Below are positions 33,801 to 42,552 of a DNA stretch of 43,400 nt, piece after piece (position 1 is the stretch's first letter; each line of letters opens with the position of its first letter). Origin of the DNA: an uncultured Lysobacterales bacterium (GTDB lineage: Bacteria > Pseudomonadota > Gammaproteobacteria > Xanthomonadales > SZUA-36); the NCBI GenBank assembly GCA_937924405.1, contig CALDVW010000048.1, forward strand, positions 1-43,400, in the 5' to 3' direction. Under the pieces are notes generated by a model. The model was not told the origin of the DNA and searched no databases. It worked only from the letters and a program-made list of their open reading frames with translations. The translations under genes and the position numbers were made by a program.

Positions 33801-34421
33801 ATGATGAAGCATCAAAATGCAGCAGGACAGGCAGACCCCGCCCATATTCAGAGCACCGGGAACGAACTTGAGCAGGCCATTGGCAGCCAGGTCAGACGCT
33901 ACCGCAAGCAGCTCGGCCTGACCGTTACCGAATTGGCCGAACGCGCTGAATTGTCGCCAGGCATGTTATCCAAAATAGAAAATGGCAATATTTCGCCCTC
34001 GCTGGCGACGCTGCGCTCGCTCTCCCTGGCGCTTAACGTGCCGGTTACAGCCCTGTTCCGGCAGTTTGAAGAGCAGCGGGATGCCACTTTCGTGCGCGCA
34101 GGGCATGGCTTGCCAATTGAACGGCGGGGCACCCGGGCCGGCCACCAATACCAGTTGCTTGGGCACAGTATTCACAGCGACGTATCGGTTGAGCCATACC
34201 TGATTACCCTCGAAGAGGATTCAGAGGTATTTCCCATTTTTCAGCATAAAGGAGTGGAATTCATCTACATGCTGGAGGGTGTGGTGGTCTACCGACATGC
34301 GGACGCCACCTATCACCTGTCTGCGGGTGATTCCCTGTTTTTCGATGCAGACGCCCCGCACGGGCCTGAAGAACTGGTTGAAGTCCCAGTGCGGTTCCTG
34401 TCGATAATCACCAATAGCTGA
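33801..34421 (+). CDS. XRE-family regulator with C-terminal cupin domain
   Basis: A 206-residue regulator. An N-terminal helix-turn-helix (about 28-85) has QVRRYRKQLGLTVTELAERA, then ELSPGMLSKIENGNISPSLA. The C-terminal cupin (about 125-200) has PIFQHKGVEFIYMLEGVVVY and HLSAGDSLFFDADAPHGPEE, with His and Glu residues able to bind a metal or ligand. Proteins of this type control amine, polyamine and amino-acid catabolism. It is divergent from mgsA, 102 bases apart, so control of the N-methylglutamate operon is likely. The effector could be methylamine or a pathway intermediate; this is inference. Confidence 0.85.
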   Translation: MMKHQNAAGQADPAHIQSTGNELEQAIGSQVRRYRKQLGLTVTELAERAELSPGMLSKIENGNISPSLATLRSLSLALNVPVTALFRQFEEQRDATFVRAGHGLPIERRGTRAGHQYQLLGHSIHSDVSVEPYLITLEEDSEVFPIFQHKGVEFIYMLEGVVVYRHADATYHLSAGDSLFFDADAPHGPEELVEVPVRFLSIITNS

Positions 34422-34534
34422 TAAAACCAGGCTTATCACCGGATTACAGGTCAATGATCTGGCCGAAAGGATTACACGTGTATAGTATTTTCTTATGGCG
34501 AGTAAAGCCCTCGGCAAAATCCGCGGAGAATTGA

Positions 34535-35308
34535 ATGCTGAACAAACTGGATATCACAAAGAACTGGCTGCCCCGCTATACCGGGATGCCGCTGGACCGT
34601 TTCGGCGACTATGTGTTGCTGACCAACTTCCACAATTACGTGCACCTGTTCGCCGAGCGGTTCGGCTGTGATGTTTACGGTGAAGACCGCACCATGCCGG
34701 CGGCCACCAACAGTGACGGGCTGACCATCATCAATTTCGGGATGGGGTCGAGCAATGCAGCAACCATCATGGATCTGCTCAGTTCGATCCACCCCAAGGG
34801 AGTGCTGTTTCTGGGCAAGTGCGGCGGGCTGAAACAATCGTCGGAGATCGGCCACTTCATTTTACCGATCGCCGCTATCAGGGGTGAAGGCACCAGTGAC
34901 GATTACTTCCCGCCGGCGGTCCCGGCGTTGCCTTCATTCAAGCTGCACAAGTTCGTGTCGGACAAGATCCTGGAGCATGAAGTCGACTACCGCACCGGTG
35001 TCATTTACACCACCAACCGCCGGGTTTGGGAACATGATGCCGCCTTCCACCAAAAGCTGCATGACATGACCTGCATCGGTATCGACATGGAAACAGCCAC
35101 GCTGTTTATCGTGGGGCACGCCAATGAAATTTCCCGCGGCGCCCTGCTGCTGGTGTCGGATGTTCCGGTCACGCCCGACGGCGTAAAAACCGAGGAATCC
35201 GACAAAAAAGTCACAGCCGACTGGGTGGGCAAGCATCTGAAAATCGGCATCGAAGCCATGACCGAGCTTGGGCAGAAAGGCGAGAAGATCAAGCACTTCA
35301 GGTACTGA
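34535..35308 (+). CDS. AMP nucleosidase, short form
   Basis: A 257-residue phosphorylase/nucleosidase-fold protein (PNP_UDP_1 family) with GGAG before the ATG. It hydrolyses AMP to adenine and ribose 5-phosphate in characterised relatives. Seen motifs are TIINFGMGSSNAATIMDLLS, VLFLGKCGGLKQSSEIGHFI, IRGEGTSDDYFPPAVPALPS, GIDMETATLFIVGHANEISR and ALLLVSDVPVTPDG with the catalytic Asp. It lacks the long N-terminal domain of E. coli Amn (about 480 residues) and resembles the compact form known from Bacteroidetes and some proteobacteria. It lies 113 bases after the regulator on the same strand and is convergent with ald. Any link with methylamine use is unclear. Confidence 0.82.
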   Translation: MLNKLDITKNWLPRYTGMPLDRFGDYVLLTNFHNYVHLFAERFGCDVYGEDRTMPAATNSDGLTIINFGMGSSNAATIMDLLSSIHPKGVLFLGKCGGLKQSSEIGHFILPIAAIRGEGTSDDYFPPAVPALPSFKLHKFVSDKILEHEVDYRTGVIYTTNRRVWEHDAAFHQKLHDMTCIGIDMETATLFIVGHANEISRGALLLVSDVPVTPDGVKTEESDKKVTADWVGKHLKIGIEAMTELGQKGEKIKHFRY

Positions 35309-35331
35309 TCTTCCCGCTTTCCCCGTCTTGA

Positions 35332-36450
35332 TTACAGTGTCAGCGCCTCCCTGGCGGGCACAAATTCATAGCCCAGGTCACGGGCCACATCTTCGTAAGT
35401 CACCTTGCCGCGATGCACGTTCAGGCCGTCCAGCAGGTGGTGATCGTCAATCATGGCCTTGTGCGGACCCTTGTCAGCCAGCGCCAGCGTGAACGGCAAC
35501 GTCGCGTTGTTCAGGGCAAAGGTCGATGTGCGTGGCACCGCCCCCGGCATATTGGCGACACAGTAGTGAACGATGTCGTCGACGATGTAAGTCGGCTCGG
35601 CATGCGTGGTCGCCTTTGAGGTTTCGAAGCAACCACCCTGGTCGATGGCGACATCCACCAGCACTGAACCGGGCCGCATCATGGACAGGTGTTCACGGGT
35701 CACGAGCTTCGGTGCCGCGGCGCCGGGTATCAATACACCCCCGACCACCAGATCGGCATTCCTGATATGCCGCTCAATGGATTCAGCATTCGAGAAAACA
35801 GTTTCTATCCGGCTTTCGAAAGTCGCGTCCAGGAAGCGCATTACGTTGGCGTCGCGGTCCAGGACGCAGACTCGCGCACCCAGTCCCACTGCCATCTGGC
35901 AGGCATTGAAACCGACAGTGCCACCACCAATGATGACGACTTTTGCAGGCTCCACGCCCGGCACGCCACCGAGCAGAACCCCGGAACCACCGCGAGCTTT
36001 TTCGAGACACCAGGCGCCTGCCTGGATAGACAGCCGCCCGGCCACTTCCGACATGGGCGCCAACAGGGGCAGCTGTCCCCGCCTATCAGTCACGGTTTCG
36101 TAAGCGATACAGGTTGCACCGCTTTTAACCAGATCTTCCGTCTGCGGCGCATCGGGCGCCAGGTGAAGGTAGGTGAACAGCGTATGGTCTTCACGCAACA
36201 TAGCCCTCTCGACTGCCTGCGGCTCCTTTACTTTCACAATCATTTCCGCGGTGTCGAAGACCTCTGCCGCATCAGCCAGGACCGTGGCGCCCGCCGCTAC
36301 ATAATGACTGTCTTCCAGGCCGATGCCTGCACCAGCCGTTGTCTGCACGTAAACCTCGTGTCCGCGCAGCGTCAGCTCGCGGACGGAAGCAGGCACAAGC
36401 CCAACCCGGTATTCGTGATTCTTGATTTCCTTGGGTACACCGACTTTCAT
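35332..36450 (-). CDS. ald: Alanine dehydrogenase
   Basis: A 372-residue NAD-dependent enzyme of full length that interconverts alanine with pyruvate and ammonia. The N-terminus MKVGVPKEIKNHEYRVGLVP, MIVKVKEPQAVERAML (catalytic Lys), LFTYLHLAPDAPQTEDLV (catalytic His), the Rossmann motif VVIIGGGTVGFNACQMAVGL and ALNNATLPFTLALADKG are all family signatures. It is divergent from the Lrp-type regulator across a 121-base AT-rich gap, the arrangement found for AldR/Lrp-controlled ald genes. It could recycle ammonium or feed pyruvate during growth on amines or amino acids. Confidence 0.95.
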   Translation of the reverse strand: MKVGVPKEIKNHEYRVGLVPASVRELTLRGHEVYVQTTAGAGIGLEDSHYVAAGATVLADAAEVFDTAEMIVKVKEPQAVERAMLREDHTLFTYLHLAPDAPQTEDLVKSGATCIAYETVTDRRGQLPLLAPMSEVAGRLSIQAGAWCLEKARGGSGVLLGGVPGVEPAKVVIIGGGTVGFNACQMAVGLGARVCVLDRDANVMRFLDATFESRIETVFSNAESIERHIRNADLVVGGVLIPGAAAPKLVTREHLSMMRPGSVLVDVAIDQGGCFETSKATTHAEPTYIVDDIVHYCVANMPGAVPRTSTFALNNATLPFTLALADKGPHKAMIDDHHLLDGLNVHRGKVTYEDVARDLGYEFVPAREALTL

Positions 36451-36571
36451 GATTTCACTCCGATAATGTTTCTATATTCTAATTTTAAAGCTTAACGCAT
36501 GGTTTTTTATCCCAAATAAGGACATAATCCAGTTATTTATACTGTTTTAATTGCTTTAAATAGGTTTTTAA

Positions 36572-37057
36572 ATGAAAAGAAGATTGCGGAAACCCCGCAA
36601 ACTCGACCGAACGGATCGCCTGATTCTTCACCATCTGCAACAGGACGGCCGGATCTCCAACGTTGCGCTGGCGAAAAAAGTCAACCTTTCGACCACACCC
36701 TGCCTGGAGCGGGTAAGGCGGCTCGAAAGGCGGGGTTTTATCCAGGGTTACACGGCGTTGCTTGATCCCCACCTGGTTGATGCCGGGCTGTTGGTATTCG
36801 TTGAAATCGACCTGCTTAGAACATCCCCCGACGCCTTTCGTGATTTCCGGCGCGAAGCTGTCAAGTTGCCGGAGTTGCTGGAGTGCCACCTGGTGTCGGG
36901 AAACTTCGATTACCTGCTGAAGGCCCGGGTCAGGGACATGTATGAATACCGGACCCTGCTGGGAGAGAAAATACTCGCCCTGCCCGGGGTCAGCGATTCA
37001 CGCAGTTATGTGGTGATGGAAGAGGTAAGAGAAACCACGATTTTGCCTGTACTATAG
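36572..37057 (+). CDS. Lrp/AsnC-family transcriptional regulator
   Basis: A 161-residue regulator. The N-terminal helix-turn-helix has KLDRTDRLILHHLQQDGRIS and NVALAKKVNLSTTPCLERVR (about 11-55). The C-terminal RAM ligand domain (about 75-155) contains LECHLVSGNFDYLLKARVRD. That segment is characteristic of Lrp proteins that sense amino acids. It is divergent from ald, so autoregulation and alanine-responsive control of ald are likely. The AT-rich gap between them contains several A/T tracts suitable for Lrp wrapping. A histone-deacetylase-like gene follows 6 bases later. Confidence 0.92.
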   Translation: MKRRLRKPRKLDRTDRLILHHLQQDGRISNVALAKKVNLSTTPCLERVRRLERRGFIQGYTALLDPHLVDAGLLVFVEIDLLRTSPDAFRDFRREAVKLPELLECHLVSGNFDYLLKARVRDMYEYRTLLGEKILALPGVSDSRSYVVMEEVRETTILPVL

Positions 37058-37063
37058 GCACCA

Positions 37064-37993
37064 ATGAAGACACTTATCCTGCACCACGACGATTGCCTCA
37101 AACACAATCCCGGCCGGGGCCACGCGGAACGCCCCGGGCGCGTCACCGCGGTACTCGATGCGGTGCGCAATATTCCGGGCACTGAACTCCTGCCGGCACC
37201 GGCGGCAACCCTGGCCCAGGTGCATCTTGCCCATTCTCAGCAGTATTGGGAGGGCTTGCTCGACCTGGAACCCGACGCGGAACCCGGTGCGGGTCCTGTG
37301 GCACTGGATCCGGATACTTTCCTGTCTGCCGGCTCTACAGACGCCGCTTTGAGAGCCAGTGGCGCCGCCTGTTTTGCTACCGAGCAGATTTTTGCCGGTA
37401 AAGCGAAAAACGCATTTTGCGTCACCCGACCGCCAGGCCATCATGCCGAGTCCTCTTTAGCAATGGGCTTCTGCCTGCTAAACCATGCCGCCGTGGCAGC
37501 CCGCCACGCCCTGGCTGAACACCATGTGGAGCGGGTGGCCATCATCGATTTCGACGTTCATCACGGCAACGGCACCCAGGCCATTTTCGAGCAGTCGCCG
37601 GACGTGTTGTACGTATCCAGCCACCAGATGCCGTTGTATCCCGGCACCGGCTATCCGAATGAGACCGGTTGTGGAAACATCCTGAATCTGCCGCTGCCGG
37701 CGGGAGCCGGTGGGTCAGAATTCCGCAAGGTGTGGTCTGAAAAAGGATTGGTCGCGGTGGAAGGGTTCCGGCCTGACCTGATCATTATTTCGGCAGGCTT
37801 CGACGCGCATCTGCAGGACCCGCTCGGTCAACTGGAACTCGAAGACGACGATTTCGGCTGGATCACCACGGAAATTTGCGGCTACGCCGGCACCGTTTGC
37901 CAGGGCCGGGTGGTCTCCATCCTGGAGGGTGGCTACGATCTGGATGCGCTAGCCAGCGCTTCGGCCGCCCACGTGACGGCGCTAACCGCCTGA
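37064..37993 (+). CDS. Histone-deacetylase-superfamily amidohydrolase
   Basis: A 309-residue zinc-dependent deacetylase of the acetoin-utilisation / acetylpolyamine amidohydrolase / class II HDAC family. HPGRGHAERPGR-like N-terminal residues, CVTRPPGHHAESSLAMGFCL (tandem catalytic His), VAIIDFDVHHGNGTQAIF (zinc-binding Asp and His), ISAGFDAHLQDPLG (third zinc ligand) and the late ILEGGYDLDAL Tyr motif are all present, so it should be active. The acyl substrate in bacteria may be an acetylated polyamine, amine or lysine. It is co-transcribed with the Lrp regulator (6-base gap) next to ald, which suggests a nitrogenous small-molecule substrate. Confidence 0.9.
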   Translation: MKTLILHHDDCLKHNPGRGHAERPGRVTAVLDAVRNIPGTELLPAPAATLAQVHLAHSQQYWEGLLDLEPDAEPGAGPVALDPDTFLSAGSTDAALRASGAACFATEQIFAGKAKNAFCVTRPPGHHAESSLAMGFCLLNHAAVAARHALAEHHVERVAIIDFDVHHGNGTQAIFEQSPDVLYVSSHQMPLYPGTGYPNETGCGNILNLPLPAGAGGSEFRKVWSEKGLVAVEGFRPDLIIISAGFDAHLQDPLGQLELEDDDFGWITTEICGYAGTVCQGRVVSILEGGYDLDALASASAAHVTALTA

Positions 37994-38013
37994 GGTAATA
38001 TTCAGGCCCTGAA

Positions 38014-38087
38014 GCGGGTGTCGTATAATGGCATTACCTCAGCTTCCCAAGCTGATGATGACGGTTCAATTCCGTTCACCCGCTCCA
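38014..38087 (+). tRNA. tRNA-Gly(CCC)
   Basis: A complete cloverleaf. Acceptor arms GCGGGTG (38014-38020) and CACCCGC (38077-38083) pair fully and are followed by T and an encoded CCA. The anticodon stem TCAGC/GCTGA encloses the loop TTCCCAA, giving anticodon CCC. The T arm is GACGG, TTCAATT, CCGTT. It is 21 bases after the deacetylase gene and faces the 3' end of the methyltransferase gene. Confidence 0.96.
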
Positions 38088-38111
38088 GCTTCATCTCCTG
38101 CCTTGTTGAAT

Positions 38112-38924
38112 TCAGCGAGGGTTGCGCGCACTGATAGTCAGCAGCCAAACGGAAGCCTTGTCCCGCACCTCCTCGACCTCTGCGTCGGAATAGCTGGAAA
38201 TCTCGGTGGGCCACTCCCGCTGCACCTTGGCGCTGGGCGGATATTTTTCCAGGGGTGCGTATTCCCGGCGCCAGCGCTCCACCACGATGTCCTGCCAGCC
38301 GGCATTGTCAAATACGGCCCGTATACGCGCCACGTCACCCATGATGAACATCTCGTGGCCGTGGAAATGCTGCGGTGAGTCCAGGTAGACGCGGCCATCC
38401 GGTTTCATCACGCGGCGGACCTCCGCCATGCAATCAGCGTATTCCGAAGGCTGACGGCCGCCATGGATTTGGCCCCAATGCTCGAGAGTCTGGATGCCAA
38501 ACACCATGTCGAAGGTATCGTCCGCAAAGGGGATATCCGCCGCCTGGCCGTGCCCGCCCCGGCCCAGTTGCGCCTGGTTCTCCGGCGGCTGACCCGGGTC
38601 GATACCGGTCCAGCTGCCGCCGCTTCGCCGGACCAGGTTGCGCGGCAGCATCCAGCGCCCGAAACCGATTTCCAGAACCTGCATGCCTGCGCAGTCGTTG
38701 AGGTGGGCTTCGATGGCCGACGCCGCGCACTTGCGAAGTGGGGTGCCGAAGGCGATGCCGCAGCTCACCCGCCCGGCCTCGAAACGCGGGCAGTGCGCGC
38801 AGTTGATGTCGCGGTAACCGCCCTGCTCCCGCCAGTAGGGGTGGCGCCAGATTCGGCGCGCGCGGGCCGGCGTGATTGTCAGGGCATGCCAGCGTTTGAG
38901 GATGGAGTTCTTCGGTCCGTGCAT
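38112..38924 (-). CDS. SAM-dependent methyltransferase, class I
   Basis: A 270-residue protein from ATG 38924; a TTG start at 38951 would add nine residues. A Methyltransf_11-type core spans about residues 85-200: MQVLEIGFGRWMLPRNLVRR (SAM motif I), WTGIDPGQPPENQAQLGRGG, DIPFADDTFDMVFGIQTLEH and VRRVMKPDGRVYLDSPQHFH. The N-terminal region carries Cys residues (INCAHCPRFEAGRVSCGIAF and then RKC) that could bind a metal. It may be a small-molecule or glycan methyltransferase. A glycosyltransferase lies divergently 181 bases away, hinting at polysaccharide or cell-surface modification. The substrate is unknown. Confidence 0.75.
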   Translation of the reverse strand: MHGPKNSILKRWHALTITPARARRIWRHPYWREQGGYRDINCAHCPRFEAGRVSCGIAFGTPLRKCAASAIEAHLNDCAGMQVLEIGFGRWMLPRNLVRRSGGSWTGIDPGQPPENQAQLGRGGHGQAADIPFADDTFDMVFGIQTLEHWGQIHGGRQPSEYADCMAEVRRVMKPDGRVYLDSPQHFHGHEMFIMGDVARIRAVFDNAGWQDIVVERWRREYAPLEKYPPSAKVQREWPTEISSYSDAEVEEVRDKASVWLLTISARNPR

Positions 38925-39105
38925 GCGCTTACCAGGATTCCTCAAAACCAAAATCGAACAGCCCGATGTACCCGCAACCGCGCCGTTGAGTCATGACCTC
39001 TATATCTCAGGGAGGTCAGCCTCGATTATATCGGTTAATGTCCTGTGATTTGGTGTTCAGTTAGAATGAAACGATTAACGTTTGTTAACGGAAAAACCGC
39101 GTCTC

Positions 39106-40197
39106 ATGCTCAAGATACTGGCACTCCCAAATTTCGGACGTTCCTACCAGGCAGTTCGTCCGGAAGCAGAATGTTATATCTCTTTTGCGAAAGCCGGCCA
39201 TGACGTCACCATCATGCTAAACGAGGACAATGCTTACCTGGATGAGTATCTTAATTCAGATGTGAACGTAGTGATGTTGAAAACGCCCCGAAAATATTCC
39301 TGGGCGGTTATCAGGCAGATACATCGGTTTATTAAGTCCCACCAGATAGACATTGTGTACGCGACGGATTCCGGTGGCATCCCGAACGCCGCATTCGGCT
39401 GTATAGGGACGAATGCAAAAATGATTGCCTATAGAGGCACGACTCGGGGAATGTATAGAAGAGACATCACCAACTACCTGTGTACCCTGCACCCCAGAAT
39501 CGATGGCTATGTCTGCCTGTCAATCGCAGTAAAAGACAATGTAGAAAAAAAAGTACGCAGGGCAATCAGGCCGAATTTGGAGATCATTTACAAAGGGCAT
39601 GACATTGCCTGGTACCGCGACAGCCCCATCATCCTTGAGAATATAGGGGCCTCGTCGCAAAAATTTAACTTGCTGTTCCTTGGCAGTAATCGGCCAAGCA
39701 AAGGCCAGGAGTACATGCTGGATGCCATGGTGCATCTGAAAGACCTGGAGGACATCAACCTCATCATGATTGGTGATGGTTTTGATGGCGAGCCCTATCA
39801 ATCCCAGATCAAGAATACCGGCGTCGCTGACCGGATCATTCAACCCGGATTCCGGAGTGATGTTCCACAAATTGCGGCTGCCTGCGACATTTCGGTTCTG
39901 ACTTCGCTGGAAGAAGGGTTATCGCGGTTTCTGCTTGAATCTCTGGCCAACGGTACACCCGTTATAACAAGTGATTGCGGTGGACCTACCGAATTCATAG
40001 AAGACAATGTCAATGGGTTTATCGTGCCCATCAAGGATGGAAAGGCGGTTGCCGACAAGGTGCGCCTGCTCTACGGGGACAGGGAAACTCTGCAAAGGCT
40101 TGCCGGTAATGCAAGGAAAACCATTGAGACCAACATGTCGCACGCCACGACCGTGGAACACATGCTTCAATACTTCGAAAAAATGAAATCCGGGTAA
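39106..40197 (+). CDS. Glycosyltransferase family 4
   Basis: A 363-residue GT-B enzyme. ATG 39106 (MLKILALPNFGRSYQAVRPE) is preferred to an in-frame TTG at 39082. The C-terminal donor-binding domain has FNLLFLGSNRPSKGQEYMLD, INLIMIGDGFDGEPYQSQIK and the E-x7-E region SLEEGLSRFLLESLANGTPV followed by ITSDCGGPTEFIEDNVNGFI. It transfers a sugar from a nucleotide donor, probably in LPS or polysaccharide synthesis. Its base composition is lower in GC than the neighbours to the left, a possible sign of separate acquisition. No other glycan genes are in view. Confidence 0.85.
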   Translation: MLKILALPNFGRSYQAVRPEAECYISFAKAGHDVTIMLNEDNAYLDEYLNSDVNVVMLKTPRKYSWAVIRQIHRFIKSHQIDIVYATDSGGIPNAAFGCIGTNAKMIAYRGTTRGMYRRDITNYLCTLHPRIDGYVCLSIAVKDNVEKKVRRAIRPNLEIIYKGHDIAWYRDSPIILENIGASSQKFNLLFLGSNRPSKGQEYMLDAMVHLKDLEDINLIMIGDGFDGEPYQSQIKNTGVADRIIQPGFRSDVPQIAAACDISVLTSLEEGLSRFLLESLANGTPVITSDCGGPTEFIEDNVNGFIVPIKDGKAVADKVRLLYGDRETLQRLAGNARKTIETNMSHATTVEHMLQYFEKMKSG

Positions 40198-40249
40198 CCA
40201 CGCTGGCCTTTATGGGTTTTTCTGTTACCGCAATGGCCGCCTGCTGGCT

Positions 40250-40338
40250 GCACCTGCTCCTGATCGAACAGTGGAACTCCCCAGGCCTCTATTCACGGCG
40301 CAGTTTAGTTCTCAGTTCGGCCAGAAGCGGCCCTAACT
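40250..40338. repeat. Two-hairpin intergenic repeat, copy C (degenerate first half)
   Basis: The gap 40198-40537 has no convincing gene. AGTTCTCAGTTCGGCCAGAAGCGG at 40307-40330, ending in AACT at 40338, matches the second hairpin of copies A and B. A decayed first half ends in GGAACT at 40278, exactly the 29-base offset to the second half seen in copy A. The rest of the gap shows nothing recognisable. Confidence 0.55.
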
Positions 40339-40537
40339 GCCAAGCAATAGGGTGTAAATTTGCAAATTTAACAATGCTTCGCAAAGCAATGGTCACACGC
40401 TTTTGCATTGAAGCACGAGACGTAAGTTTGCCGTCGACAGGCCGAGGCCAAAGAAATGATCAAAGACTTTCCTGTTAATACTCGCCGAAACGGTATGATT
40501 GTGTCATGGACTTGAAGCATCGAGGCGGAACCTGGTC

Positions 40538-41437
40538 ATGGAATGGATAATCAAATTGATGAATTGGGAGCTGCTCAGCCTGGGTGAGAATTCGGTCACC
40601 ATCGGCCAGTTGGTTGCTGCCTTATTAACAGTTTCAATTGCACTGATTCTGGCTGCCTGGTTGATTCGTCAGCTAACGAAGCGGCTTTTGGATGGCGGCA
40701 AAGATGCCAACGTCGTGCAGCTGATCAAGAAGGTCTTATGGGCCGCCGTCTTGGCTATTTTGTTCTTCACGGCGCTTGGGATGCTGGGAGTCCCACTAGG
40801 CGCATTCGCCTTTATTTCTGGTGCGATTGCCATCGGCATCGGATTTGGAGCGCAGAACATCATCAACAACTTCATCAGCGGATGGATCCTGATGGGCGAA
40901 CGTCCGATTCGCATCGGCGACCTGCTGGAGGTTAACGGCACGTTGGGGCGTGTCGAGGCGATCAATACCCGCTCCACGCGCATCAAACGAGTGGACGGGG
41001 TCCGAATCGTTATTCCCAACAGCCACCTATTGGAAAACGTAGTGGTGAACTGGAATCTCGGGGATGAGGACATCCGGATATTCGTTAGCGTAGGCGTCGC
41101 TTATGGCTCGCCGGTCCGCCGGGTGGCCGAACTCCTTGAGAGAGCGGTACTGGAGCAGGAAGACGTCCTGAAAGATCCCGAACCGCGGATTCTTTTCCAG
41201 GACTTCGGCAACAGCGCACTGATATTTGAAGCCTTTTTCTGGACTCAGTTGAAGCCTGGAGGAGACTTGCGACGATTGCGTAGTGAGATTCGCTTCCGGA
41301 TCGATGAGTTGTTGCGCGAAAACGACATCACGATCGCATTCCCGCAACGTGACGTACACATGGACGGCACACTGAAACTGGAGTGCTTTGACCACGAAAG
41401 CGATGAGATCATTCCCGATAATCGAAAAGAAAATTAA
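40538..41437 (+). CDS. MscS-family mechanosensitive ion channel
   Basis: A 299-residue channel from ATG 40538; an open frame starts at 40499. Three membrane segments are seen: about 20-42 (QLVAALLTVSIALILAAWLI), 60-80 (VLWAAVLAILFFTALGMLG) and the pore helix GAFAFISGAIAIGIGFGAQN (about 87-106). Then come the conserved MscS beta domain (RPIRIGDLLEVNGTLGRVEA, DGVRIVIPNSHLLENVVVNW) and the C-terminal alpha-beta domain with FPQRDVHM. It releases solutes during hypo-osmotic shock from the inner membrane. A DUF2391-type gene follows on the same strand. Confidence 0.92.
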   Translation: MEWIIKLMNWELLSLGENSVTIGQLVAALLTVSIALILAAWLIRQLTKRLLDGGKDANVVQLIKKVLWAAVLAILFFTALGMLGVPLGAFAFISGAIAIGIGFGAQNIINNFISGWILMGERPIRIGDLLEVNGTLGRVEAINTRSTRIKRVDGVRIVIPNSHLLENVVVNWNLGDEDIRIFVSVGVAYGSPVRRVAELLERAVLEQEDVLKDPEPRILFQDFGNSALIFEAFFWTQLKPGGDLRRLRSEIRFRIDELLRENDITIAFPQRDVHMDGTLKLECFDHESDEIIPDNRKEN

Positions 41438-41523
41438 AATGGGCAACCCGTTTGCAGACATTTCGGCATTCAGCTTGTCACTGGTGTTTCCTGGTTGTAG
41501 ATTGGCATTAAGAGTCCCATTCG

Positions 41524-42057
41524 ATGGTCAAAACAGTGCAAGAAGATAATGAACAAATGACATCCGCAGATGTGAGCGTCGAACGACTCGGGCGCAATGG
41601 GTATTTGCACCGAATCATTCCCATCGTCGATAAGGCCGGAAATGTCATTCAACGAGTCGTGAAGCCGTTGTCAGTGGAGTTTCGATTACGTGATCTGCTT
41701 CAGGTCGTCGTCGGCGCTTCGATTTTAGCCATTCCTGCCGCATATACCGAGGAAACCTGGGATCTCGGAAGTCAGCTGGCCACTGCCAATATCATTGGAA
41801 TAGCGATTTTGTCCGTTTTCTTTATCGCGACATTCGTATATTTCAATTTCTACAAAAGCTATTTTGAACAGTTCTGGGGTCAGTTTTTCATTCGGGTTAT
41901 CTCGACTTATCTCATATCACTGTTCGTCGTTGCCATATTGCTTGCCCTGATCGATAAGACGCCATGGGGCGTAGATAACGCCCTCGCGATCAAGAGAATT
42001 ATTGTTGTCGGATTTCCTGCGGCGATGAGCGCAACCGTAGCAGATGCACTTAAATAG
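41524..42057 (+). CDS. DUF2391-like integral membrane protein
   Basis: A 177-residue protein with a polar N-terminal 55 residues and then about four membrane segments (VVVGASILAIPAAYTEETWD, NIIGIAILSVFFIATFVYFN, VISTYLISLFVVAILLALID, KRIIVVGFPAAMSATVADAL). GASILAIPAAYTEE resembles the start of DUF2391 integral membrane proteins as I recall them; the function is unknown. The ATG lacks a clear Shine-Dalgarno sequence, so a start at the second Met (residue 12) is possible. It is 86 bases behind the mscS-type gene and may share its transcript. Confidence 0.7.
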   Translation: MVKTVQEDNEQMTSADVSVERLGRNGYLHRIIPIVDKAGNVIQRVVKPLSVEFRLRDLLQVVVGASILAIPAAYTEETWDLGSQLATANIIGIAILSVFFIATFVYFNFYKSYFEQFWGQFFIRVISTYLISLFVVAILLALIDKTPWGVDNALAIKRIIVVGFPAAMSATVADALK

Positions 42058-42473
42058 AGCGAAATGAGAGTCTTGGCCGAAATCAGAGATCAGAATCTTA
42101 TTTCCTAAAGTTCGATAAAGGGTCGATAGCAGCCATCAGGTATCCAGCCATGCCAACGACTGCTTCTAGTCGCATTGGGGAATCAAATTCGAGCGATTAG
42201 GAATGGTCAGAATTCGAATGTTCATTGAATTTCTTCTCGTAGTTTCGCTTGCCTCAACCGCACTTTAGTTGTGGCGTCCTTCTCGCTTTATTCTGAACCC
42301 TGCATTCTCATATGTATGCGCTCAACCGCACACATGTGCGCAGGCTCTTACTATATATACGGACGGAAACCAGGAAATTGCGGAATAGACATCAATTGAC
42401 CCGTTCACATCCGTGCTCAATGCATCCGTGCCAATTGATTATTGTTAGTACTGTATTTTTACAATACGCCTTA

Positions 42474-42500
42474 ATTTCATGCATTGCTCGTGCATGAAAT
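42474..42500. other. Perfect 10-base inverted repeat in a long gap
   Basis: ATTTCATGCA (42474-42483), a 7-base loop, then TGCATGAAAT (42491-42500). There is no T-run, so it is not a standard terminator. It lies in the 670-base gap 42058-42727, which otherwise holds repeat copy B, a nested stem-loop and no gene that I can support. An operator or a structured RNA is possible. Confidence 0.4.
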
Positions 42501-42512
42501 ACTGGCATTAAA

Positions 42513-42552
42513 CGACCCGCTGAGGAGGTAGCTCAATGGCTACAATGGGTCG
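42513..42552. other. Nested stem-loop, possible structured RNA or tRNA remnant
   Basis: CGACCC (42513-42518) pairs with GGGTCG (42547-42552), enclosing GTAGC-TCAATG-GCTAC (42528-42543). The inner GGTAGCTCAATGG resembles a tRNA D arm, but no anticodon arm or T arm follows, so a functional tRNA is not supported. Confidence 0.3.

Noticed and set aside
40212-40478. 88-codon open frame before the mscS-type gene
   Set aside because: It runs through repeat copy C, and its translation has no domain or membrane pattern.
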